The position numbers and the translations under genes were made by a program. Shown here one piece after another: positions 1-10,763 of a stretch of DNA of 64,000 nt (its first letter is position 1; every line of letters begins with the position of its first letter). The DNA is from Myxocyprinus asiaticus (Eukaryota; Chordata; Actinopteri; Cypriniformes; Catostomidae). Below the pieces are notes generated by a model. The model saw only the letters and a list, made by a program, of their open reading frames with translations, searched no databases and was not told the origin of the DNA. The stretch spans positions 15,177,001 through 15,241,000 of the forward strand of contig NC_059393.1 of NCBI RefSeq assembly GCF_019703515.2. Direction: 5' to 3'.

Positions 1-1620
1 CTACCGGCCCGTTTTGCATTGACTTAAAAATCACTCTACAACAACAGGTGGAAAAATACCTTTAGACTTACAAATTAGACCGTAAATACAATTGTATATT
101 TAAACATAACAATAATAATTGAAAAATAAACCATGACCTCTTGATAGTTTAACACAAATCTCATAAATGTTTGTTTCATAAAACGGTTACAAAAGTGATT
201 GTCGGGAAATAATTTGATGTTCCATTATATTTTCAGAGTTTGGGCATGAACTTTATTACCACCTGCTGGTGGAATCTCCAAACTGCAAATGCAGGAACTG
301 AGTTTAAACTTTGCGCTGAGTTAAGACGTGGTTTTCAAACGTCTTAGCACAATGGTCTATTTATCAGGAAAATAGCAAATTGCGCTTTGCGCCACTTCAT
401 TACCATACAATACACCCACAGTTTGCGCGCATACACCCACATATAGCGCAAACACTCCCACCCACGCCCACTTGCGCTTTGCCCTGGCACGAAAATTGCG
501 ATTAGAATAAGCGCTCTCACTAAAATTGGATAAGATGTTGTGCACAGTCCTAGCGCATAGCACTGCACTTTGCACGCTCACAAACTTCTTCTAAAGCAAC
601 ACGATCGCTTTTGGTGTGATAAAGATCAATATTTAGTACTTTTTAACTATATATCATTGCTTCCGGTCAGCAACAGTATACGCGTGTGACGTAATTGCGT
701 TGGCATGTGAGACATGTGAGAACTGACGCATGTGCGACACACCTGGAAGAGCACCGCTGTTTACAACTGAGAAGGAGGAATGCTGTACAGACGCTTCGCT
801 GGTTTTGGTTTAGATCTGTATTTGTCAGTGGCATGCAATCAGCCCCTTCAAAACCTTCTGAGAAGGGGTGACATAAACTGAGATGGAAACGTTATTCAAA
901 TTATGAAATGTTCTTCCCCCCGTTTATTTAACAATGTCTGTGCATTAAATTAATAGATGCGTTAAAATATATAAACATTTAAAAATAACTTAAATGTTAT
1001 GTTGACCATAAATATCTTCGCATTGTTCCTGTTTGACGGAGTGTAAGCGATTTGTGGCAGCCAATCAAAACTGCTCATTATACCTTCACAGCTCTGATGA
1101 GACGGTGTTATGTATTGAACGAACGTACATCAGAAAAGTTTTCCTTATTGCATGCACATATGCGTCTCTACCTGAGGCTACGATGAACAGCGGGACATGT
1201 TCTAGCTACAGACAGAGCAAGCAGTCTTAAATCTGTGGAGGAATTTATAGCGACGAATCCGTATGACAATATTTCATTCAAACGAATGGATTAATTGACA
1301 ACTTTCCTGCACTATGCACAATTGTAATTTTTTGCCATGTCAAAGAACAGTCGCAGTTTCAACAGCCTCCGTTGAGTGCAGCTTCTGAATAAAAAGGTAT
1401 AAAAGAAACACAACAGAAAAAGTGTGACTGAAAAGAGATCTATGTTCACTAACACACATTCTACAGGACATGAGCGACATGTCACGTGTAGATCCTATTA
1501 TAATCAATGAAGAGATCAACACTGGAAGTGTCCATTGCGGAGTAGCGTCGATAGTAAACAGATTGGGGTAGGATTGAAAGGTTAGGATTGACTGGGGTAG
1601 GATTGAATAATAAAAATAAA
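1..1620. other. Intergenic sequence, no gene seen
   Basis: No exon with homology that I can recognise. Positions about 345-565 are unusually rich in the words TTGCGC and GCGCAAA, in both orientations. This looks like part of an unclassified interspersed element rather than a coding region. The short open frames here overlap on the same strand in different frames and have no coherent composition. Confidence 0.5.
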
Positions 1621-1624
1621 AAAA

Positions 1625-2135
1625 CCTTTAAAGCCATTTTTCTCTGTTTCAATGTTGACACATTACTGTGTTAATGCTTTGTTGGGTAGAGTAATTGTCC
1701 ATTAAAATTGTATGTGAACCAGATATTTTATAGCTAAAGCAGGAAGATAACAATCTCAGTGCAAAAGGAGGTCATGTGATTGTGAAAGCTTTAGCTCCCC
1801 AGTGTAGTTTGACCTTTCACTCCTTTTTTTAATCACTTTTGTTGAAAGATTTAATAAACTGTTTATCTTACAATTCAGATCTGTAAGATCTGACACCTTT
1901 GTTATTATGTTCATTTGCAATTATTTGTGCAATTGATTTTCATGCATGCAGGAGTTCTGTAACTATACCGTTCCCTTACTCACACATGAGAACAGTGGTG
2001 GCACAAGTCTTAAACTTAGGCCAAAGCATTGAAATGTAAAGGGGTTACACATGTGATCCGACTATGGTGTTGAAATATGTACATAAAATTGTGCCTACAC
2101 AGCAATCAGGGCAGTAATTTTAAAAGTGCTGCAGA
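1625..2135. repeat. Diverged copy of the 11.75-12.2 kb intergenic block
   Basis: This stretch aligns by eye over about 450 bp with 11750-12215. Shared runs include GCAAAAGGAGG(T/C)CATGTGATTGTGAAA, AGCTCCCCAGT, GTCTGTAAGATCT and ATTATTATGTTC, in the same order and orientation. The 11.75 kb copy lies upstream of protease gene 2, so the 1.6 kb copy probably marks the upstream flank of another, lost or off-window, duplication unit. It is non-coding in both copies. Confidence 0.6.
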
Positions 2136-2694
2136 GATTTACTGTAATATAACTTTAGATAACCTCTTGATGGTTACCATTGGAAAAATGCTTTCGGTTG
2201 GGACACCCTACATTCTTAAATGTTTTTAGACCGAAGTATACTTTGGGTATTAACGAAAATTAAAATCGGAATTTATTAAATACACAAAATGCAAAAACAT
2301 TAAATAAAAAAATACAAAATTACACCTAGCTGCAACTCTCTCGAGGTTACATACTTCATTCCCTCTTGGGCCACAAGGGGGCCCCCTATAACTGTCTAAT
2401 TGAGCCATGACTGCTGTCTTACTCACACTTTTAGTATATGTATACTGTATATATATATATGTTCTGTATATACTGTATATTTCCTTGAAAGCACAATAGG
2501 ATTTTTGTGTGGCAATCCAAGCAACCAAAATGGTGCTGCAAGTTTTAAAACAAACAGTAGGAGAAAACAAAAAATTTACATTTTTACATATTTTATGCCA
2601 TGCAATTCTTGCATAATAATAAGTACATAACATTGTGGTTACATGGAGTTATGACAACAAGAACCCTTTGACTACTGATGCTCGATATTATACT
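2136..2694. other. Intergenic 3' flank of protease gene 1
   Basis: No supported gene. Contains a short AT-rich microsatellite-like tract near 2435-2480. The open frames on both strands are overlapping mirror frames with no recognisable domain. Confidence 0.4.
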
Positions 2695-2700
2695 TTTATT
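2695..2700 (-). promoter_or_regulatory. Polyadenylation signal of protease gene 1
   Basis: AATAAA on the minus strand, about 64 bases beyond the stop codon. The same local context (CTTTCAATAAAAGTATAA) follows gene 2 at 7089-7094, and a similar one follows the broken gene at 42894-42899. Conservation among paralogues supports it as the real signal. Confidence 0.6.
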
Positions 2701-2763
2701 GAAAGAAGATTTATGGGAGAATTCAGGTAAAAACACTTCCTTCTATTTCATTATCAAAAAAAG

Positions 2764-5640
2764 TCACTCAACATTTCCCATTGTGGAGTGGATCCATGGA
2801 AGAAATGCTGAAATCTTAGTATAAACATTAGGGAACTGCAGTGAATTGCAGACAAATCTACTACCAAAAGATGTAACCCCAACTGCAGTATCTCCACAAA
2901 CCAAGGGACCCCCTGAATCACCCTGTTAAGAAACAGATTAATAAATCACTCAATTTTACTTCTCATTATTATAGTCTGACTGTGAATCAAATGGCATTGC
3001 TTATACATACCTTACAGCTTCCTCCATCGCCATATGCACACATCATCTGTGAAGGTGAGTACTTCCACCCCCATCTATCAGCACATTCTATGCTGTTCAT
3101 GATTTTTACATCCGTCTCCATGAGCCGATCGCTCACTGGGCCTGTTGTGCTCAGTCTTCCCCACCCTGCGACACTGCAAACAGAACTTGAATTCACTTTT
3201 TCTTCTTTCTTCGCTATGGATATCCACTTGACATTTTCATCTTGCTTGACTCCTTTCTCTAGCTGTAAACCAAAAATAGCATCATTATCATCATTTACAG
3301 GAAAACTTCTTTACATTCGTAAGACTAACCCTTGAACACGCAAGTTCTGGTCCTGCATGGAAAGCAGGAAGTAATCACAATCACATAGAAAATGGTGAGT
3401 GTGTTTCTGATACTGCATTTTTGCCCTAAAATTACATTTTTACTTCACTGATAGTTAGGTTTGGCATTTGGTTTTGGGTAGAGAGTTAATTAAATGCACA
3501 TTGCTGTTGATTGTATTACATTACAACTAAATATACAACTCGCTTTTTTTCACAACTCTGTGGACAAGTACCTAGAGCTCACACGTGCCCATACATTCAA
3601 CAACAATTCCAACTTCAGCCACTGGGGGCAGTGATTTTAATTTCGGGAATCACCATCTGATTTCAACAGCAAAATGTTCCACCTCCTGTCGCCGGATTCA
3701 CAGTGTGAACGGCCTGGTAAAACTGTATATTTCACTTTGTTGATTTATATCTGTAAAATGTTCTGTATTCATTTGTGGATGGACAGAAACTGCAAATTTT
3801 TCGCCTTAGTTTTTTATAAAATCGGTCATAAACTGACACTTTTTTCCCAGGCAGGACAATTAAATGTGGTATCAACTAGTTAAGTTAAACCTGCCCCTAA
3901 CAGTTGTGACGTAATTTCGAACAAAATATGGCCAAAATAAAGTTGGTTTTGGGTTCGTTTCAGTGGTTCGTAACAGCACACAGCACGAACTTTCAGGAAA
4001 ACTTTGTATTGGCTGCTAAACACTTACTGCCTTTGGCCCATGTTATCGATAGGTGTGACCTGGAGCTCCACCAACTTTGAGGCCGATAGCTAATTCTGGT
4101 TACGTTCTTCAGTCAGTTAAGATCAGTCAATATAAACACACTGGCATGCTATAAGCAAGTTATAAGCAAGCTGGTGCAAACTTACATCTGTCTGATCGTT
4201 CGCTTAGAGACATTTTTCAAAAACATGTCATGTGATTTTTTTATTAGTTTACAAAAAGGGATTAAATCTACTCAAATACTTTTGAGTGCCCACACACTTA
4301 TGTCCCATCTGCAGCCGAAAGCCATTCACACATCTGCCCAAAGTAAGATATACCTCTTATCATCATTGTTTTGTCTATTTTCTTCCCATTAACTCTCTTT
4401 TATACACCTATCTTTGCAGAAGTATCAGCGTCATCATACATTACAATTACAGAGTGTAATCGGCGCATATTATGGCTGTGTATAGCATGTTAGGTAAACA
4501 TGACAAAGTACACATTATCAACTGCATATAACTTTAAATCATCACTGAGTGGTTAAAACAGCTTCTTTTACTGATAAGGTTTTACATGTAGTCTTGTGCG
4601 TCCTCATATTCACATGCTCCTCTAAACGCCTCCCCAGCGGCGTGGAGGGTGTCTAAATGTTCGCAAACAGAATGTTGTTGCTCAGCTGTTTCAAACTTCT
4701 TTTTGGGTCTGAGCAAAGAACGAAGAAGAATTTCGGCTTGAGAGTGCCGGGGCCTTAAGCGGGAAGTTCTTGGCCAGAATGAGAATAAGACAACACTGGA
4801 TACCTGATACTAGCCCATTAATAGCTTGCTTATAGTTGTCTCTGCACTTTAAACTGGGAGAAAGTATTTGAACATTAAAAAAAAAATTTAACTTCACCTT
4901 TAATATGAAAGGAGCAAGAAAATAAATCATAGATATCATTTTTAACAACTGGAATCAGAGCAGACTGTTACCCTCAAAAGCATAATGTCGTTCCAAACAG
5001 GATCTTCAAAAAAGAATGGGTGCTTGTGGTAAGACTTCACTCCGATGCGGACAGAATTCTCCCTCCAGTTTGTTAGATCATGTGCGCCTACTACAGCTGT
5101 CAGAATCTCATTACTGTTGAAAGAAACATGTTATTAATCAATGCAATCAACTTCACCACAAATCTTCTTTCAGAAGATCTCAGTGGACATATGCTGCTTT
5201 AGGTTAATAAATACATTATGGACATTTCTGGCTGCATACTTTGGCCTGCAGTGTGCGGCAGTCATAACAAACTCATCAGAAATGAGGAATCCACCGCAGA
5301 TATGGTATCCGTAGTACTGTAGAGAAACCATGTAAGGTCTAGAGTGGGGTTGTTCTTCCTTGCCATACACTATACGGGCTGAGAAAGAGGTGGACCTGAT
5401 TCAAATCACACTTTACATGACAAATCTCTTCATGAGGCATCAACAAACTCAGTTAAGTCATTTAAATGGAGATACAGTATCTAAAGTGTTGCTGAGTCCA
5501 CACTGACTTGTTGTTTGTGATTCATACAATTATTAAGATACATGGACATTTAGTGAATCTTTTGCTGATGAATCAATCTTACCAGTGAAGCTCAGGTTAG
5601 GCAGCAGAGTGGCGAGCAGGAGCAGAGAGATGATAGTCAT
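2764..5640 (-). CDS. Granzyme/mast-cell-protease-like serine protease 1, intact, five exons
   Basis: A secreted or granule-stored S1 (chymotrypsin-fold) protease. Exons on the minus strand are 5640-5583, 5378-5240, 5113-4972, 3262-3011 and 2922-2764. All introns are GT/AG with phases 1, 2, 0, 0, as in granzyme genes. The joined length is 750 nt, giving 249 aa with no internal stop. It starts at a hydrophobic signal peptide ([14 protein letters not shown]). The mature protein should start at Ile16 after Ala-Arg, reading [14 protein letters not shown], so residue 15 is a conventional basic activation residue. The triad is visible as His in TAAHC, Asp in NDIMLL and Ser in GDSGGPL. Cysteines for four disulfides are present, including the 191-220 pair that mammalian granzymes and chymases lack. 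Residue 189 is Gly and residue 226 Asn, so the substrate pocket is neither trypsin-like nor classical. The exact orthologue and preferred substrate cannot be read from the sequence; the immune-granule role is inferred from the family. Confidence 0.9.
3335..3900. repeat. Interspersed repeat in intron 3 of gene 1
   Basis: This region shares ordered blocks with about 61680-62060: a stretch around AGAAAGTAAT/AGGAAGTAAT, then CACTGAT.GTTAGGTTTGG, then GCCACTGGGGGCAGTG.TTTTAATTTCGG. The two copies are in the same orientation. I see no coding potential and cannot name the family. Confidence 0.45.
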
Positions 5641-5682
5641 GATGAAGAAGACAATCAGTGAACTCTCACAGACAAGACAGAG

Positions 5683-5690
5683 TATAAATA
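5683..5690 (-). promoter_or_regulatory. Putative TATA element of protease gene 1
   Basis: TATTTATA on the gene strand, about 43-50 bases upstream of the ATG. A matching TATTTAT(A/T) sits at nearly the same distance upstream of gene 2 (10725-10732) and of pseudogene 3 (32239-32246). The downstream leader, ending CTGATTGTCTTCTTCATC just before the ATG, is also conserved. The motif departs from the ideal TATA consensus, so the assignment rests on paralogue conservation. Confidence 0.45.
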
Positions 5691-5699
5691 AGAGGGTGG

Positions 5700-7080
5700 G
5701 TGGAAACACTGAATTCCCCGTAACACATTTTTTCTCAGCTTATGGTATCATAATTAGGGCACAGATGGTTTAACCGTCATGTTTAACCTACCTGACTTAA
5801 CCACATCAATAAGAGAAGCGATAATGCTCAGTGGTTGTGTTGGAACAATGTGTGTACTTGTGACAATGAAGTAGAAGTTTATTCAAGAGTCAGAAGAAGT
5901 GTGCATGAATCCACCTCTAATGTCAAGACAGAGGTTAAAAGATTACAAAAAACAGAAATATACTTTCACAAGTATGCAAATGCAGACACGAGTGCTTGTA
6001 CAATGCACTGCCAATGCAGAGTCCCATTAAATACACACTTAACATACGTTTCTGTGGTTGTCTGACAGTATCAAACCTCAGTACTGAAGAGGGAGATAGA
6101 CTTCAAATGTCTTTGCCATTAAACATAGCCTGTTATTATTCAGGTATGTTGCTATAACCATGTTGAATTTGAGGCCACGTCCACACTAATCCATTTTTGT
6201 TTGAAAAATCAATTTTCAGTTCCTAAAGTCATCGTTATAAATCATCGTTTGAATTTTCTTTCACCTGGCGTAGTTTTGCTATATTCTAAGAGACAGATTA
6301 TTTTGCACCAAAAATCTTGGAGTTTGATTAGATGTCTTTGAGGTCAACAAGAAAAGATATGGGAAGTTCGCACTTTCTCCTCCCTTTTAAAAGTTGATAT
6401 TTATTTTGCTGTTGATAACTATGCATTATTAAATGCTTGGTTACATTTGATTATTTGCATTTAGCATTGGTTTTTCCCTGTTATCTGTGATCCTTTCAGA
6501 ATAGACCAGTGACCTATTTTTGGGTTATGAGCCAACTGTTTAAGAGCCATTGATCTTTGTGGGTTCTTCCCTATGTGGGTTATTGTTTATAAGAATAAGT
6601 TTGTCTATGTATGTTAGTTTATAAATTAATTAGAGAGGGTAAGAGAAAGTAAATGCCAATGTAATGTCTGTGTACTGTTGGGCTGTGGTTAATCATTGTT
6701 TACTAATAATTTAATTAATTCAGGTGAAATTATTTGGTGTTTCATAACTGTTTTAAATTAGCTGAAAACCTTATATGCCTATAATAACATCATACCCTGC
6801 TATTAGGTATATCTGCTGTTAATGAACTGTGGTGAAAATGCTCAGTAGTGTTTTTTGTTTGATTGCTTGCTTTTGGAACCAATACTTTAAGGTATGTTCC
6901 TAAACAGATTACACTTTCAAATATGAACCCAGATAAATATTTACTAGTAAAACGTGTGACAACTAGCACCGGTCTCTCCAATACCTTTTTTACATACAAG
7001 AATTTGAAAATGAAAATATGAAAATGTAATCTTGTGAAATGGGTTTGTAACAAAAAAGACAACTTATTGATGCTTGACAG
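5700..7080. other. Intergenic region between the two intact proteases
   Basis: About 1.4 kb of AT-rich sequence without a recognisable gene. The first 150 bases act as the upstream region of gene 1, but the conserved block seen upstream of genes 2, 3 and the orphan exon is poorly preserved here. The open frames carry no domain. Confidence 0.4.
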
Positions 7081-7088
7081 GTTATACT

Positions 7089-7094
7089 TTTATT
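7089..7094 (-). promoter_or_regulatory. Polyadenylation signal of protease gene 2
   Basis: AATAAA on the minus strand, about 100 bases after the stop codon, in the same sequence context as the signal of gene 1. Confidence 0.6.
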
Positions 7095-7195
7095 GAAAGA
7101 AGATCTGGAAAAAAAAAAATTAAAGAGATTTCTTTTTAGTTTGTTACTTTTTTTTTTTTTTTCAAATGCAATCAATCCTCCTTTTTTTCAAAGAG

Positions 7196-7875
7196 TCACT
7201 CAGTTTTTCCAACTATTAAGCGTATCCATGGAATATATGAAGAAATCTTAGTAGAAACATTAGGAAGTTTAGGATTATTGCAGCGCTCTGCACTCCCGAA
7301 GGATGTAATACCAACTGCAGTTTTCCCGCAAACCAAAGGACCTCCGGAATCCCCCTTTTAAGAATGTAACACAGTTTAACAAATGACTTAAGTGCTATCA
7401 ATGTATGGCATCTGAGAAATCACTTTGCATATTGTCATAACAATCTATCTGACAATCAAATGATATCATCTCTTCAGTACATACCTGACAGGTTCCTCCA
7501 TGGCCGATTTGACATATCATCATTGAGGCTACATAATGCTGCCGCCATTTTGATTCACACGTTCGATCACTTAGGACCTTCACGCGTGCCTCCATGAGAC
7601 GTGTGCTAACTTTGCCTTTAGTTTTCAGTAGTCCCCAGCCTGCAACACTGCATGCAATACCTGCTTCAGTGTCCGTTGTGTTCTCCAAGATCGATATCCA
7701 CTTGTCGTCTGTCTTCTTCGATATCGATATCCAGTTGACTTTCTTGCTTTTTTTAACTTTTTTCTCTAGCTATAATTAAAAAAGCATCATCATTAACAGA
7801 CAGATTTAATCATATTGAACTGCAGTTGATTAGCCTATATTTGCCTCTGTTCATGATATACAGTATATAGTACAG

Positions 7876-7908
<33 letters not shown>

Positions 7909-9135
7909 TCTGTTTATATATATATATATATATCTTGTACAGTATATATTTTTATTTTACATTTCTTAAGAATAATGTTTTTTTTTTTTTTTTTTTTTTG
8001 TTTTTTTTTTAGATAATATGTTGAATTAAGTTTATTTTGCTTTCCCTCATGGACATTTTTTTTTATTTATTTATTTATTTATTTATTTTTGTCATCATAA
8101 AAAGATTTACTGAGATTTATTTTGGAAGAATAAAAAATTCCAACTGAATTCAGGAAATATTCTCTGAAAACAAGTCCCAATTGAATATATTTTTTTTCAT
8201 CTTCTTTTTAGAAAATATAAAGATATTTTTATTGTAAAACATGAAATTTTCTTGAAATTGTTTTTTTTTTTTTTTTTTTTTTTTTGCAGTGTTGGACATT
8301 ACAATAGCAAACAAACAGAAACTAAGTCAAGTTTTTTTTTTTTTTTTTTGGGGGGGGGGGTCCCCTTTTCTCCCCTTTTCTCCCCAATTCCCAATGTGCT
8401 CTAGGTCCTCGTGGTGGCGTAGTGACTCGCCTCAATCCGGGTGGCGGAGGACGTATCTCAGTTGCCTCCGCGTCTGAGACAGTCAATCCGCGCATTTTAT
8501 CACGTGGCTTGTTGAGTGCACTACCGCGGAGACCTAGTGCATGTGGAGACTAACGCTATTCTCCATGGCATCTACGCACAACTCACCACACGCCCCACCG
8601 AGAGTAAGAACCACATTATAGCGACCACGAGGAGGTTTACCCAATGTGACTCTACCCTCCCTAGCAACTGTGCCAACTGGTTGCTTAGGAAGCCTGACTG
8701 GAGTCACTCAGCACGCCCTGGATTCGAACTTGCGACTCCAGGTGTGGTAGTCAGCGTTTTTACTTGCTGAGCTACCCAGGCCCCCAAGTAAGTCAAGTTT
8801 GAACAATTCTCTCCTGATCAAATATACTGTATTTCTGAACAATTGGAATGAGTGAAGATTAGTACCCTCAAAAGCATAATGTCATTCCGAATGTATGGTT
8901 TATCACTATAGAATGGGTGCCTGTAGTAGGACTTCACTCCGACTTTGGCATTAGTTCTTCTTAGGTCATGTGCACCTACAACAACTGTCACAGCCCTATC
9001 ACTGTTGAAAGAAACAAGAGTTATTTAGCAATATATCCAACACACTGTTTTATATTCTTTCATAGAAGTGAATTGGGAATATATTGAGTCATGATGGACA
9101 TTTCTGTCTGGGATTGAACATTTTTGGAAGAGGAC

Positions 9136-9207
<72 letters not shown>

Positions 9208-9430
9208 ACATTAGACCATTTAATTGAGATATTTATACTTAGAACTCATGGTTGCGGCTCAGACTAAACAAAATGCTTACATAAAGCAATGTCCAGCAGT
9301 CAAGACAAACTCATCAGAAATAAGGAATCCACCACAGAAATGCTGCCCATTATGCTGAAGAGAAACCATGTAAGGTCTGGAGTGGGGTTTTGCTTCCTTG
9401 CCATTCACTATACCCACATTCACATGAGCT

Positions 9431-9498
<68 letters not shown>

Positions 9499-9619
9499 TG
9501 TGGTTATCAGTCACCATATGCAGATTATACTTTACATGGGAAGTATCTTTATGAGGCATCAACAACAAATATTCAGTTATTAAGGCATTTAAATGCAAAC
9601 TTTTTGTATTATTACTACT

Positions 9620-9657
<38 letters not shown>

Positions 9658-10681
9658 ACTAAAATCCAAATCCTCATTCAATCCAGGATATTTCATAGCA
9701 TTTAACTTGTATATCCAAAAAGTCTCACTTTGATTAAGTTTTTGTTCTCTATTACATTTCTTGATTGAAATATTATATAGTCAATACCTTGCAATTACAG
9801 TTGTGCATTAATTTAAAATGTTTAGCCATAGGATACTCTTCATTACCCCTCCTAATGGCATATTTATGTTCAGCCAGACAGTCTTGCAATCATCTTTTTG
9901 TTCTACCAATATAGAAAACCTTCCATTTTGGAAATTCCAACCTGTTGTTAACTTGAGTAGTTTTATAGTTAATGAAGTGTTTGATAGAATAAATCTTATT
10001 AATTTTTCCATCTAGAAAAGTTTTTCCTTCTACTACATTATCACAGTGATTGCAACAATGACATTTAAAACAACCCTTAGGTTTATCCCCTGACCAATGA
10101 TTTCCATGAGTGGGTGGTAGGTAACTGAACTAATATGTCACCTAAGGTAGTGCTTTTCTTAAAACTTACCACTGGAAGGTCTGGGAATGTATCTCTCAAA
10201 AAATCATATCAATACAAGGTATTGACCATATTGAAGCATTTCAATCAGGAAAGGTAATAGAGAACAAAACTTAATCAATGAGAGACTTTTTGGATATACA
10301 AGTTAAATGCTATGAAATATCCTGGACTGAATGAGGATTTGGATTTTAGTCCTTATTTATTATTTATTTATTTATTTATTTTTTTAAGTGGTTGTTTTTA
10401 TTTTTTATTTTTTATTATTTGTAATATTCTCTTTGAGTACGAAAACAAGTAACTATATGCTCACGCTGAAACGTGTTGGAGAGCTGTTTTAACTTTTGTA
10501 TTCAGCCATGTGATAATAAAGGCTTTTTAATTAATAAGAGTGCCGTGGTTATTTAGCTTTTTGTTTTTGGACAATTAAGAAGGTAAATTGACTCTTGGTG
10601 ATTAATATGCCGATCAATCTTACCAGAGAAGGTCAGGTTTGGCAGAAGAGCGGCCAGCAGGAGCAGAGAGATGATGGTCAT
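7196..10681 (-). CDS. Granzyme/mast-cell-protease-like serine protease 2, intact, five exons
   Basis: Paralogue of gene 1. Exons on the minus strand are 10681-10624, 9428-9281, 9001-8866, 7769-7485 and 7354-7196. The joined frame is 786 nt, or 261 aa, with GT/AG introns in phases 1, 2, 0, 0. The signal peptide is [14 protein letters not shown]. The region before the mature N terminus reads GAHVNVG then [14 protein letters not shown], so residue 15 is Gly rather than Arg or Lys. The triad is His in TAGHC, Asp in RNDIMLL and Ser in GDSGGPL; residue 189 is Gly, 192 Gln and 226 Asn. Eight cysteines match the four-disulfide pattern of gene 1. Exon 4 is 33 nt longer than in gene 1 because a short Lys-rich/WISI segment is repeated. 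Introns carry a SINE, long dinucleotide tracts and a Penelope-like fragment, but every exon is open, so it is probably functional. Substrate unknown. Confidence 0.9.
7876..8110. repeat. Low-complexity cluster in intron 3 of gene 2
   Basis: A (CA)n run at about 7879-7908, a (TA)n run at about 7917-7934, poly-T near 7978-8010 and an ATTT tandem near 8062-8090. A further poly-T lies at 8261-8285. Confidence 0.85.
8335..8785 (-). mobile_element. tRNA-derived SINE, copy 1, in intron 3 of gene 2
   Basis: The tRNA-like head lies at the high-coordinate end and reads GCCTGGGTAGCTCAGC on the minus strand (A box), followed by GTTCGAATCC (B box). The body and poly-A tail run to 8335. A 12-base direct repeat, TAAGTCAAGTTT, flanks it at 8323-8334 and 8789-8800, as expected for LINE-assisted insertion. 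The open frames across it are SINE sequence, not genes. Confidence 0.9.
9139..9204. repeat. (TA)n microsatellite in intron 2 of gene 2
   Basis: About 66 bases of uninterrupted TA dinucleotides. Confidence 0.95.
9432..9496. repeat. (GA)n tract at the 3' end of intron 1 of gene 2
   Basis: About 64 bases of GA on the plus strand, which is TC on the gene strand. It ends directly at the exon 2 acceptor (CTTTCAG), so it supplies the polypyrimidine tract of that splice site. Confidence 0.9.
9654..10358. mobile_element. Penelope-like retroelement fragment between inverted repeats
   Basis: About 100 bases at 9654-9756 recur, inverted and nearly identical, at 10250-10358. Between them the minus strand encodes a decayed but readable GIY-YIG endonuclease-like segment: a Cys-rich stretch ([15 protein letters not shown]), then [19 protein letters not shown], then [20 protein letters not shown]. 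This matches the C-terminal endonuclease region of Penelope-like elements. The reverse transcriptase is absent. A (TA)n tract at 9626-9652 sits at the left edge. It lies in intron 1 of gene 2. Confidence 0.7.
10370..10560 (+). mobile_element. Possible retroelement 3' tail
   Basis: After a poly-T/ATTT tract, 10430-10560 reads like the short terminal region that accompanies fish Penelope-like elements: GCTGAAACGTGTTGG followed by AATAAAGGCTTTTTAA. It abuts the inverted-repeat structure to its left. The family match is from memory and is weak. Confidence 0.35.
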
Positions 10682-10724
10682 GATGAAGAAGACAATCAGT
10701 GAGATCTTACTGACAAAACAAGAG

Positions 10725-10732
10725 AATAAATA
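10725..10732 (-). promoter_or_regulatory. Putative TATA element of protease gene 2
   Basis: TATTTATT on the gene strand about 45 bases upstream of the ATG, in the position conserved in gene 1 and pseudogene 3. Confidence 0.4.
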
Positions 10733-10763
10733 CAGTATAAGGACATATTGGGTGGAGACATAA

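Noticed and set aside
8345..8785. tRNA-like A and B boxes at the SINE heads, here and at 17290, 31402, 39060, 48200 and 62090
   Set aside because: These lie at the heads of repeated SINEs with poly-A tails and target duplications and cannot fold into complete tRNAs; they are not tRNA genes.
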